From Oncomelania hupensis (taxonomy: Eukaryota; Mollusca; Gastropoda; Littorinimorpha; Pomatiopsidae): a stretch of 64,000 nucleotides of DNA. Of the stretch, positions 11,553 through 21,030 are shown in pieces. The notes under the pieces were generated by a model. That model made no database searches, had not been told where the DNA came from, and saw only the letters and a program-made list of their open reading frames with translations. Both the position numbers and the translations under genes were made by a program. Each line of letters starts with the position of its first letter. Within the stretch, counting starts at the first letter, position 1. The stretch covers positions 46,396,329 to 46,460,328 of the forward strand of contig CM072523.1 of assembly GCA_036898135.1 (NCBI GenBank), written 5' to 3'.

Positions 11553-14500
11553 GTCACAAACACACACACACACTTATACTTATACATATTATACCAAGAA
11601 TGTATTATAACATTAAGATGTGACTGTCTTGTATTTAATGCTTTTTTATGTTGACAATTTCATCAATTTATAATTATATACTAATGAGAAAACTAATAAT
11701 TGCAGGTTCACAAAAAATGGTGTTCTTGAAGACATTTTCAAGCAAGCTTTCTCATCAGAGCTTGAGTGGATGGAGGCTGTGCATTCTGCTGATATAGATG
11801 TTGTTTCCTGGGGGGCCTTCCATGCATTAAGAAGCCAACAAAACGATCTTACACCAGGTATATCTAGTCTTCTTCCATTGTTCCATGAAAGTTCCAAATC
11901 ACCAGCTATGATGAAGCATGCCATGGACTTAGTGATGCAAGCAGTCAAATTTCTCAACCCTGGACAGATTCCTGTGATCACTGCTGATCAGCCCTTGTTT
12001 GCCATTGCTAAACAAATACAGTGGAAATGCCCAGAATCTTATGGAGAAAGCAAAATAACATTGCTGCTGGGAGGACTGCACATTGAAATGTCTTTTTTGA
12101 AAACAGTTGGAACACTTCTCAAGGACAGTGGGTGGGTAGAAGCTCTGGTCAATGCCAAAGTAGCCACATCTGGATGTGCTGAATCTTTTCTTACTGGAAG
12201 TCATGTTACAAAGACTCGCCGTGCTCACCAGCTGACTGCATGTGCCCTCTTCAAGCTGTTAAACTCTGCTTATGAACAATACTCTTTGTCTTGTTCTACA
12301 CTTAAAGAGAATGCGCTGAGCTTTGAGGATTGGAAAGAGTCTATGATCATAGCAAGTCCAACATTCAAGTACTGGACACTGATTCTGCAATTAGATATGC
12401 TTTTGCTGGTGTTTGTTGCCTCATTGCGAGATGGCAACTTCGCTGTCTATCTTCAAACTCTAGAAGAGCTAGCACCTTGGTTTTTTGCACTGGATCAACA
12501 AAATTATGGGAGATGGCTCTCCGTACACATTCATGACATGAAGAAACTGCAGGATGGTAATTTAACCTGCTACGAAGACTTAGTGCAAGGTCGATTCGTT
12601 CTGCAAAAGACATCTCGCCCCTTCTCAAAAATGGCACTAGACCAAGCACACGAGCAAAACAATGCCATCATCAAAGGTGAGGGAGGAGCAGTGGGACTCA
12701 CTGAAAACCCCTCGGCATTGAGACGCTGGATGGTTTGGAGGGCCAGAGGTCTCCAGAGTCCTTCAAGACCTAGAGTCATCTTTTGAAACAAAGCAGAGAA
12801 AAGAATCAGACCAGCATCATGAACAAGACAAAGGGTTCCAAGAAAAATTCAGGGCTGATGTGTGTCGATTAATGGATGTGATACAGGAAACTGGCAACCC
12901 ATTTCTTGACAGAAGTGCAGAGTTAGTGACTCTTCATGATAACAACATTGTTGATGCTGCTGTACACAAGACCTTGAGTATTCTACACAAGACTGGTGTA
13001 GCTCAATACAACGAATTTATGCAAGAAAGACTTGTCAACATGACCAAGCCGGTTTCTGCTCCAATCAAGCGAAACAATTTCATCTTGATCGCTGGCGCAA
13101 AAAGAAAGAAGCGATCAGCACCACAGTACAGGATTTCATCACTGAAAAGTGACTGTTACCTCTTCTCAAGGTTGTATGTAGCATGCCAAACCAGAAATGG
13201 GGGCTTGGCAGACTTTTTTACATACGAAAATCAGTCGGCTCCTCCATCACTGTCCTGTCAAGGACGAATGAGAGTGTCCAGCAAGTCAGGTTTGCTGGAG
13301 TGTTTGGAACCTCTCCAAACTTCTTCAGCAGTGCCCACAGTCACTGACATGACCATCCTTGATGGGGCTGCTGTTGTCAATATGTTGAGGCCAGGATCTG
13401 CAATAACATTTGCTGACTATGCAAACCAGGTGTTTATCCCCTATGTGACGCAGGCCCTGCAAAATGTCTCCCATCGTCTGGATGTTGTGTGGGATTGTTA
13501 TCGAAGTGACAGCTTAAAAGCTTTTACAAGAGAGCGCCGAGGTATAGAGAGGAGAAAGCGTGTGACGCCAGAGACCGTATTACCATCACAGTGGGGAAGT
13601 TTCTTGCGGGTGGATGCGAACAAGACCCAGTTGTTTGCATTTCTCGCCCAATACCTACTTACAATTCAAACACAGAAGCTTATTGTTACCACTCAAGGTC
13701 CAGATGTGATCTCCAATCAACCCATTGACCACACAGATCTTTCACCGTGTAATCATGAGGAAGCGGACACACGGATGATGCTTCATCTGGCCCATGCGGC
13801 TGAACACTGCCTCAAGATTCTGATTCGCACTGTCGACACAGATGTGGTGGTTCTGTCTGTGGCTGCCATGACTCGCCACCCTCACCTGGAGTTATGGATT
13901 GCCTTGGGTACAGGAAAAGACTTTCGGTACATTGCAGCTCATGACATAAGCAAAGTTTTGGGTGTTGCCAGAGCCCAGTGTCTGCCCTTGTTTCACAGTT
14001 TTACTGGCTGTGACACCGTCAGCTGTTTTAATGGTATCGGCAAGAAGACAGCTTGGGACGTCTGGAGCAAATATGATCATGTTACAGCCACATTTCATAG
14101 ACTGTGTTGTGCTCCCTTTGAAATAACAGCTAACGACAGGTCAGTGCTGGAGCGTTTTGTGACACTTTTGTATGACAGAGGTAGCAACTGCCAGGATGTC
14201 AACAGTGCCAGGAAACACATGTTTACAAAGACTGGCCGCCAAATTGAAAATATTCCTCCAACGAGCGAAGCCTTGTTTCAGCACTGCAAACGGGCAATTT
14301 ACCAAGGAGGCCATATTTGGAGCCAGGCACATGAACGACAGCCAGTGCTTCCTGATCCAAGTGAGTGGGGTTGGCAGTTTGTGGAGAGACAATGGCAGCC
14401 TTTTTGGACTGTTTTGCCACAGGCATCTATGACTTGTCGTGAACTGTTAAAGTGTGCATGTAAAAAGGACTGCAGAACCAAACGTTGCAAGTGCAACAAA

Positions 14501-14557
14501 GCCAGATTAAATTGCACTGCTTTATGCAATTGCATCTGCGGAGCGACTGTTCAGTGA
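8548..14557 (+). CDS. transposase-like / FEN1-like nuclease protein, spliced, three frameshifts
   Basis: Coding exons are 8548-10278, 11088-11171 and 11706-14557. Both coding introns have good sites (AG, GTAAGT at 10279; CACAG at 11087; GA, GTAAGT at 11172; TTGCAG at 11705), and the reading frame is phase 2 across both, which strongly supports a real spliced gene of about 1,550 residues. Domain order: two zinc-binding modules, a central transposase-like region, a FEN1/XPG-like nuclease region and a CXC-like tail. Three single-base frame changes interrupt it: near 8757 in a T run, near 8865, and near 12732 (one extra T). They may be homopolymer errors in the assembly or real decay. The family looks like the multicopy uncharacterised proteins I recall from cnidarian and mollusc genomes. 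Transposition function is inferred. Confidence 0.75.
11088..11171 (+). CDS. coding exon 3 (84 bp)
   Basis: A short exon of exactly 28 codons between CACAG and GTAAGT. It keeps phase 2 at both ends and is open throughout (reads SLPDSGHLVTEST and onward). It is too short to be found as a free-standing ORF but is supported by the splice sites and the frame continuity into 11706. Confidence 0.7.
11509..11548. repeat. (CT)n microsatellite in intron 3
   Basis: About 20 CT units inside the intron 11172-11705. The rest of this intron and the AT-rich intron 10279-11087 show nothing else recognisable. Confidence 0.9.
11706..14557 (+). CDS. coding exon 4: transposase-like core, FEN1-like nuclease, CXC tail
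   Basis: Central region: ADQPLFAIAKQ (Asp at 11986), LLLGGLHIEMSF (about 12070) and LDQAHEQNNA (about 12637), which are candidate acidic catalytic positions of an RNase H-fold transposase. A one-base frameshift sits near 12732. Further on come HEEADTRM (13754), TVDTDVVVLS (13829) and FTGCDTVSCFNGIGKKTAW (14000). This acidic series and the GCD...GIGKK helix-hairpin-helix-like stretch closely parallel the core of FEN1/XPG nucleases. The tail from CRELLKC to CNCICG (about 14433-14545) has Cys spacing like a Tesmin/TSO1 CXC domain. The protein stops at 14555-14557. The nuclease call is inferred from motifs; no activity can be shown. Confidence 0.7.
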
Positions 14558-14950
14558 CAATTTGTCAACGTCAAGTTCCAGAATCTAAAACTAATTGAAC
14601 AGATTCAAGAATGTAAGGTACACATCTATTTAATTTATTGTGTGTGTGTGTGTGTGTACCTTTGCTTGTGTGTGTATTTATGTTTGTTTCTTTCCTTCCT
14701 GTTTATATTTTGGGGAAAAACATCTTTTTATTAGACAGTAGATCTCTATACACTAGCATATTACAACAAAAAATGTGTATATATATGTTCAATGTCAAAT
14801 TTAATTCCATACTAAAATAATGTAACATAATATATTTCACATGCCTTTTTAGTCTGGTAATATGGTGATGGGCAACACCCAAGTGTACTAAAGTGGCAAT
14901 TTTTAATGTTAATAATATAATTTGAACAAATTTTTGCTTTTGCTCTGCTT
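14558..14950 (+). other. 3' flank of the gene
   Basis: AT-rich sequence with a short (TG)n run at 14640-14658. I see no clean AATAAA polyadenylation signal close to the stop codon. Confidence 0.4.
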
Positions 14951-16030
14951 CACATTTGGTTCAGCATTAAAAACTGTACTGTATCAGTGCCAGGTTTGGT
15001 GTTTGTGGCGCAAAAAAAAAATTAATTGGTCATCATACACAAGTTTTATTTAAGCAGTCATTTTGTTACTAATTTTTTTTAAAATGTGCAACTAATGTGT
15101 CACTTTTGGTTCAGCATTTAAAGTTGTACAGCTGTGCCAGGTTTTGTATTTGTGCCACAAAAAATGATGAATTGGTCACCATATACAAGATGTACTTAAG
15201 CGGTCATTTTCTGTTCTTAAAAATAGAACTTTAATTTTTTTCCCTGTAACTGACGTGTGTCACATTTGGTTATGCATTAAAATTGTGCATCTGTGCCAAA
15301 TTTGGTGGTTTTGGAACAAAAAAAAAAGACCAGTTGGTCACAAGACACAATACACAAGATTTACTTAAGCAGTCTATATATGTTACTAATAATAGAATTT
15401 TCTTTAAATTATTTAATTAATTTTATTATTATAATTTTTTAAGGAGGGGGGGGGGTGGTGGGGGGGCAACTGATGTGGTCACATTTGGTTCAGCATTAAA
15501 AACTGTACATATATACACAATTTGGTGTTTGTAGCACAATAAATGATCAGTTGGTCACCATGCACTAGATTTTCTTAAGCAGCCATTTTTGTTACTAAAA
15601 ATAGAAGTTGATTTTATTTCAATAGCAACTGATGTTTGTCACAGTTTGTTCAGCATTACAAATCATACATCTGTGCTAGAGTTGGTGTTTGTTGCTAAAA
15701 ATATTGCCAAATTGTCATCATACTAAAAATTTCCTTACGCGGCCATTTTTTATGTTACTAAAAATAGATACTGAGCAAATTTGTGCATTTTCTGTGTCAC
15801 ATTTTATTTTGCATTTTAAAATGAACATCTGTGCCAGATTTGGTGTTTGTAGCTTCAAAATTATCAGTTTGTAGCCTAACGTGAATTATTTTAAGCGGCC
15901 ATTTTTAATGTTACTAAAAATAGAAAATGATCAGACTTTTGCTTTGGCTATGTATCACATTTTATTCAGCATAAAAAAATGTACATCTATGCCAGGTTTG
16001 GTGTTTGTAGCACAAAAATGCATGATTTTT
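14951..16030 (+). repeat. subterminal tandem array, about 158-bp units
   Basis: Seven degenerate units start at 14951, 15101, 15261, 15480, 15640, 15798 and 15956, each opening with a CACATTTGGTTCAGCATTA-like block. Then come GTGCCAGGTTTGGTGTTTGT, a GTCATCATACA-like block, an AAGCGGTCATTTTT-like block and GTTACTAAAAATAGA. The third unit is longer because of T and G runs. The block corresponding to CAACATACAAGC in the last unit forms the right inverted repeat, so earlier units hold decayed versions of the terminal motif. Confidence 0.85.
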
Positions 16031-16050
16031 CAACATACAAGCTAAGCTAT
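16031..16050 (-). repeat. right inverted repeat of candidate transposon
   Basis: CAACATACAAGCTAAGCTAT, the exact reverse complement of 7113-7132. Outward from here, to 16296, the sequence is rich in GCGTCG/CGACG motifs and includes a 34-base poly-A run at about 16151-16184. Confidence 0.8.
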
Positions 16051-16149
16051 TACGTTGTTTCGTGGTTACGACGCTCCTCCCCATAAAAAATATAATAAAT
16101 AATATTACGCGTCATTCCTTCTTACGCGGTTTAGCGTCGTAAGCGACGT

Positions 16150-16187
<38 letters not shown>

Positions 16188-16532
16188 GGGAGCTAGTTTC
16201 TGGGGAGCGGCGGAAGAATACGCTTTGTTGTGGTTATACGGCGGGGAAGACGGCGTCGCTTCCTACACTGGCGTCGCTTCATACGCTCAGTCACTGTACA
16301 TACAAAAAAAAAAAAAAAAAATCTTTCGACACTGCGTCCCTACCCTTGGGATGAGAGTATAAACTTAGGTCTAGTCTGTGCACTGATCCATTCCATCGCA
16401 TGGGCTGTAAAGATCCTAACGGTCTTGTCTCAGACGGCCGAGTGCCAGCTACACAAAATATGCTAAGTACGCACTAGGTCCTTTTCGCCCCCATCCCCGC
16501 TTACTCAGGATTGCACTCATCTGTCTGGACAT

Positions 16533-17086
16533 TAGAGCTGGGTACCGTGGGTCAAAGTCGTACCGATGATACCGCGGTAATTTTAGGTCGTATCGGTATT
16601 TCGTACCGGTACACCGCGATTTTAAGTGTTACAATCAAATGGGATATGGCACTGATGCAGTAGTGACCGACGCAAAAGAAAGATTGTCATACACTTTACA
16701 ACAGTTTCAAAGAACCACATTTCCATCGAAACTGAAGCTTTATTATTGCTTGTTTAGAACATCAGCAAACTTTAAACCACAAAATCAAAATAAAACATAA
16801 ACATTCAACGGGAAAGGTCTTTAAGAACTTTAAGAGTTCAGAAGGATTGACGAATGGTACCATTCTCAAACACGTGGTAAGCTGCTGTTCTTACAAGTTC
16901 TTCTTCAAGAACAGCAGCTTACCCACGTGTTTGAGCTTTAGGCTCGCTCTCTGGGCGGACAAGTTGTCGCCCACTGTCTCGTTATGTGTTGTCGAAACCG
17001 GACCTTGGACACCCGCACAGGTATACCCGTCCGTCGCGTTTCTGAACCTGAATACAGTTACGTATCGGTAAAACCGTCCAGTCCAA
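16533..17086. mobile_element. hAT-like non-autonomous DNA element inside SINE A
   Basis: Starts TAGAGCTGGGTACCG, a typical hAT-like terminus. It is flanked by CTGGACAT (16525-16532) and TTGGACAT (17087-17094), an 8-bp target duplication with one change. The right end, read inward on the minus strand, begins TTGGACTGG and only partly matches the left end. There is no coding capacity. It contains the hairpin at 16865-16934. Confidence 0.6.
16865..16934. repeat. 28-bp near-perfect hairpin
   Basis: Arm 16865-16892 (CTCAAACACGTGG, then TAAGCTGCTGTTCTT) pairs with 16906-16934 with a single bulged base across a loop of about 13 nt. A CACGTG E-box palindrome lies in each arm. It could be an internal foldback of the DNA element or, if transcribed, a hairpin RNA. 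Confidence 0.85.
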
Positions 17087-17105
17087 TTGGACATCGAACC
17101 ATGTG

Positions 17106-17302
17106 TTGTTGTTTTGTAGATTATAGTCACACGACACTTTCGCATATAGGTGACTACTGGACCGATTTATACTGACACCAGCGGGCCAGTTGTTGGTAAA
17201 GGGGAAAATAATATGATCACACGTTGACCAATCCGGGATTCGAACCAGCGACCTTTCGGTTACTAGCAAGACGCTCTTACCAACTGAGCTACCCGGCCCC
17301 TC
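17106..17302 (-). mobile_element. SINE family B, copy 1
   Basis: On the minus strand this begins GGGGCCGGGTAGCTCAGTTG (A box) and has GCTGGTTCGAATCCCGG (B box). The anticodon loop CTAGTAA resembles tRNA-Thr(AGT), but the stem is not paired, so this is a SINE head and not a tRNA gene. A 12-bp target duplication TCGAACCATGTG flanks it (17094-17105 and 17303-17314). By eye it is identical to the copy at 52999-53192 over about 190 bp. Confidence 0.9.
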
Positions 17303-17410
17303 TCGAACCATGTGACTGCCCAAAGGCTGGATGTAGGCGCCTTGGGTGGCTTGAGTTAGATACTGCATCGACCGGCGCCTTACAGCTCTTGCAACCTTTG
17401 CCTGCAACGA

Positions 17411-17939
17411 AACTTGTTCACGTCTGAGCCTCGACCAAAACTTAGCAACACATTGTGCGGTGACGTCACGCACACACTTCTCTCTCTCTAATCTATATTA
17501 GTCTCTATAAGGCCAAGTCAACCACAGGCCAAGATTATGGCACTACAACACTGACTAACTTGAAAAAAAGTCTGAGCCAAACTACAGAGAATTGGCTTGG
17601 CATACCGACGATCCAGTTTCGAATCATGTTGTGAGGAAACTAAAAGTGGCCATTTGTCACTGTCCATCTTAGCAGTATGATTGCTCTGGGGGATCAGTGT
17701 TGATTACAGTCTCCTCTCCGCAATCTGTTCTCCTCCCTGGGATGGTTGTGTTCGTCTGCCGTTTTGCCAACGGTGGTGGGTGTAGACGTTAAACTTCATT
17801 GTTTATTCATAGCCAAATGGGAGGAATTCTATAATGGTTGAAATATTGCCCCTATACAACAAGGCGTGTTCCAGTCAACATGAGATTTATCAGTCTATAG
17901 GTTTCAAATAAACTGCACGCCCTCGCCCTGTACGCACTC
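17411..17939. other. no gene; possible SINE 3' end
   Basis: The only recognisable piece is near 17780-17800, where GTAGACGTTAAACTTCATTG resembles common invertebrate SINE 3' ends. The rest is unassigned. Confidence 0.4.
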
Positions 17940-18068
17940 TCCGAGAAGCTGGCGCCCTCCCTTCTGGGATAAAGACATTAATTGCCGCGGTTTCCGATAT
18001 CAACCTGAGCTCTGCTGGGATCATCCTGTTTCTACAGCATTGATGACTCAGTTTATCTTATATTGTAT
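17940..18068 (+). repeat. dispersed repeat D, copy 1
   Basis: Shares a diverged block (a GGTTTC segment, then ATCAACCT, CAGCTCTG, ACATCC/TCATCC and TTCTAC) with 20560-20700. Both copies are followed by AT-rich pentanucleotide (TATTG-like) sequence. Confidence 0.5.
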
Positions 18069-18262
18069 CGTGATGGTAGAGGAAGAGGGAGACCGAAAAA
18101 GAGGTGGGAGGACAACATTCGAGAATGGACTGATTTGACACTGAGCGAAGCCATCAGGGCTGCTGAGGACAGAGAAAGATGGAGTATGCTGGTTGAAGGA
18201 TCATCTGTGGTGCCCCTACGACCTTCGGGTTCCGGGTCAGGATATGATAGGATAGGATCGTG
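18069..18262 (+). mobile_element. RTE-like LINE, 3' end fragment
   Basis: The last about 60 codons of the family at 5027-6485 (GRGRGRPKKRWEDNIREW through SSVVPLRP), ending in GATAGGATAGGA. It is 5'-truncated. Confidence 0.8.
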
Positions 18263-18346
18263 ATTGTTTTGTATTGTATTGTGTTGTATTGTATTGTATT
18301 GTATTGTATTGTATTGTATTGTATTGTATTGCATTATATTGTACTG
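18263..18346. repeat. (TATTG)n pentanucleotide repeat
   Basis: About 14 units of TATTG/TGTAT follow the LINE tail. Confidence 0.85.
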
Positions 18347-18426
18347 GCCTAATGATTGGCGCTCACTTTAGAATGTGAAAGATGCCTAAGCCTAGGGTTA
18401 TTAGCGTCCCTCTCTATAATTATACT

Positions 18427-18427
<1 letters not shown>

Positions 18428-18493
<66 letters not shown>
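18428..18493. repeat. (GA)n microsatellite
   Basis: About 33 GA units. Confidence 0.95.
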
Positions 18494-18497
<4 letters not shown>

Positions 18498-18655
18498 TTG
18501 TGATAAGAAAGAAAGAGAGAGGGATAGAGAGAGAAGCTCACACCTCAGAAACGGGCTGCGTGTGAGTCTTACATAGCAAATGTAACTGCTCCATTTTCGG
18601 CTGATTCGGGAAAAAAACAACAAGCAAACAAACAAACAAACCAACCTAAAAGACA

Positions 18656-18815
18656 TTTTTTCAACTTCAACTTCAACTTCTTCAACTTCAACTTTTTATT
18701 GGCTCCAAGTACATAGAGAAATTGCTTAGCGCATAGAAAGAACATATAAAAACCCGTTACAAATTTAAAAAAGACATTCACGCAACATCGACTTGCACAT
18801 TGTCATTGTATCAAT
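18656..18815 (-). mobile_element. LINE 3' end with (TTGAAG)n tail, copy 1
   Basis: On the minus strand this ends in AATAAAAAGTTGAAG with repeated TTGAAG units. The same 3' UTR (TTGGAGCCAATAAAAAGTTG, GTTCTTTCTATGC, AACGGGTTT/AACGGATTT) recurs at 62094-62290. No coding part is retained here. Confidence 0.65.
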
Positions 18816-19557
18816 GTTTTGAAAACCATAGTGCATGCAACCTAGTAAGACCTACAGTGGAACTTTGCAAGGGAAATGGTTTTGAGTGCTGGTGTTGTGC
18901 TGCCGAAAATCTGAACAATGTTACGCTCCAGTTACTCTGGGGAGGAGGGACCCCAAACAAAACCAAAAAAAAAAACCAAACAAATAAAAAACTAAAAAAC
19001 TTAAAGGTTTGGGAATGATCGGGTTACATTTAAACACCAGTTGTTCTCTTTTAACACTTTATTCAAAAACTCACAGAAGTAAGGATTTTGTATGATCTGG
19101 CCTTTTTTTGTTTTCTTCTTCTTCTTCTTCTTCTTCTTCTTCTTCTTCTTCTTCTTCTTCTTCTTCTCCATAGCGTTTTCTTACTAAATCTCCTATGCAG
19201 CTAAGGAATAATATGGATACTAAATGCCCGTGTATATGTTGCGTTTGCACAAGGATGGTGTTGTTGAGTTTATTGCATTTACAGCGTTTGTACTATTTTA
19301 TTCACCAACGTAAATCGCGGCATAGCTTCGTCTTATCGGTCAGTAGTATATTACCCAAGATCTAGATCCCCTTTCAACCTTCCCCCCTACCCTTTATCCA
19401 AGCCGATTTCTCCCCACCTCGAAGGCGTTATTTCTTACATACGACTTTGTTTGTTTGTTTGCTTGCTTTCTTGGGAGAGGGGAAGGGTGGGGGCGGGGGA
19501 GGGGTAAGGGAGAGGGTTAGCCACGTTCTTTCCTTCTAAAAATTATTTACGCGGGTT
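18816..19557. other. no gene; (TTC)n microsatellite
   Basis: Contains a (TTC)n tract at 19117-19168 and a G-rich stretch at 19475-19515. No coding feature is supported. Confidence 0.6.
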
Positions 19558-19612
19558 AAACGATCATCTGTGGTCGACCTCCGAGTTGCGCGATAGGATA
19601 GGATAAGATAGG
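19558..19612 (+). mobile_element. RTE-like LINE, very short 3' fragment
   Basis: Only ACGATCATCTGTGGT, CGACCTCCGAGTT and the GATAGGATAGGATAAGATAGG tail region remain. Confidence 0.65.
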
Positions 19613-19686
19613 AATTATTTATCATGCGTGGGTGTGAGCGTTCATGGGTGCGTGTTTGCGTGTGAATTTTAGAGACTCATTTCTCG

Positions 19687-20012
19687 CTCTTTCGGATGAG
19701 AGTATAAACCGAGGTCTAGCCTCAAGGTGCAGGCACGCATTTCATCGCACGGATTGTAAAGATCCTGACGCTCGTGTCCTATAGACGTGAGTGCCGGCGA
19801 CACAGATACAATCAGCACGCACTAGGTCCCTTCTAGCTCGTCCCCAGTCGCTCAGGGCTATGCTCACGTTGTCTGGGCGTCGGAACAGTCACCCAAAGGT
19901 TGCAAGTGAGTGCCTTGGGCGGCATGGGTTAGGTCTTGTATCGTCCAGCGCCTTGAGCCGCTCTTAAGATGGAGAAACGCTGTACTATACAAGAACGAAT
20001 AAATAAAATAAA
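19687..20012 (+). mobile_element. SINE family A, copy 3
   Basis: Runs from GGATGAGAGTATAAACCGAG to an AAACGCTGTACTATACAAGAA end, a diverged form of the family 3' motif, and then AATAAATAAAATAAA. The tRNA head is missing. Confidence 0.8.
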
Positions 20013-20559
20013 TGCATATTAGATACCAGTTAGCTGTCACTGGGACCTGCGACAACACAGAGAAACAAAGCCTGGGGGAACATTTATACCTTACAGCACA
20101 TTGCAGACCTAATTGTACAGGAGGTTCAGACCCCACTTACTTTATGGTCAAACGCATATTTGGGGGGAAGTAGACCTTAGGTCCAGAAAGACCTGAAGAA
20201 ATATTGACCTAGGGGAGCATAGACGTGCTCCCGCACCAATACATAATGGCCTCGCAAATCCAAGCGAGACTCGGTAATATTAAATCTATTCGCCATTTTG
20301 GAGCGTAGAAACTCCAGCCAGCCCTCTGAAGGGAGGCAACGCAATGAAAGTGCTCAGAGAGACACTCAGACAGAGCAGGCACTAAATGTGGCAGAATTTA
20401 TACATTCTACCACTAAGCACTCTTTAAAATTAGAGTTTTGTTATGGTTGCTGTTGTTGTTGTTGTTGTTTTTGTTGAAATTCCATTACTTCTAATTCCAA
20501 TTTCTAATGCAAACCCGCAATCCAGGGAGGAGTGTAGTATAGTCTGTGCACCAAACCAG
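20013..20559. other. no recognisable gene
   Basis: Short hairpin-like words occur (for example GGAGCA...TGCTCC near 20214-20231), but nothing that supports a feature. Confidence 0.45.
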
Positions 20560-20760
20560 TAATGTAATGGAATAAAGGTTTTCCAGAATCTTTCGGTTTC
20601 AATGCCGCTGTCACTAAATCAACCTTTCAGCTCTGGGAACATCCGGCTTCTACTGCATCGATTAATCAGTTTTGTCTCATACCGTTCTTTAATTGTATTA
20701 AATTTTAATTGTTTTATATTGTATTGGATTGTTTTGTGTTGCTTTGTATTGTATTGAGCT
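20560..20760 (+). repeat. dispersed repeat D, copy 2
   Basis: Diverged relative of 17940-18068, again followed by TTGTATTG-like sequence. A third distant relative may lie near 25900-25960 (the GCTAAATCAACG block). Confidence 0.45.
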
Positions 20761-21030
20761 TATCACAGGCGACCGAATCTCTTCACAGGTGAGATGCCGA
20801 ATCGTGATACTATAATAGCGTCGCTCCATAAATACTTTCTAAGTCTGCTGCGTTTAATGTCCTTTGCTTCATCTTATTTCGTTTTCCGCTTTCCAGGACA
20901 CTGTTGCACAGGCTGAGACAACGAGAAAGTTTGGGACTAAAAACGGGAAACAAGAACCACCTCTTGCAACGCGTTTTGACCTGAAGACCTTTTACCTATC
21001 ATTGTCTAGGCCCTATTGTTTATTAGTAGT

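Larger units (their letters stand above)
7080..16296 (+). mobile_element. candidate about 9.2-kb DNA transposon carrying a nuclease/transposase-like gene
   Basis: Seen: a perfect 20-bp inverted repeat at 7113-7132 and 16031-16050 brackets a single spliced gene, and a tandem subterminal array fills 14951-16030. The left side begins CAGTAAGTCC after TA; on the right, TCACTG followed by TA at 16291-16298 would give a similar CAGTGA end on the opposite strand. Those outermost ends are weak and uncertain: the right end could instead lie near 16080. Interpretation: zinc-binding modules, a transposase-like middle, an XPG/FEN-like nuclease and a Cys-rich tail recall what has been described for the Academ superfamily, whose elements are reported to encode an XPG-type nuclease and a cysteine-rich zinc finger. 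That match is from memory and unverified. An alternative is a host gene flanked by unrelated repeats. Confidence 0.6.
16336..17410 (+). mobile_element. SINE family A, copy 2, split by two insertions
   Basis: The SINE A body runs 16336-16532, continues at 17095-17105 and resumes after 17302 to about 17410. Removing the two insertions restores a sequence that matches the other family A copies across the junction (CTGTCTGGACATCGAACC followed by ATGTGACTGCCCAAAGG). Its end is degraded and lacks the usual CGCTATATAAG motif. Confidence 0.8.

Noticed and set aside
12365..12649. Minus-strand and alternate-frame ORFs within 8548-14557
   Set aside because: Shadows of the spliced gene; the plus-strand frame with splice support explains the region.
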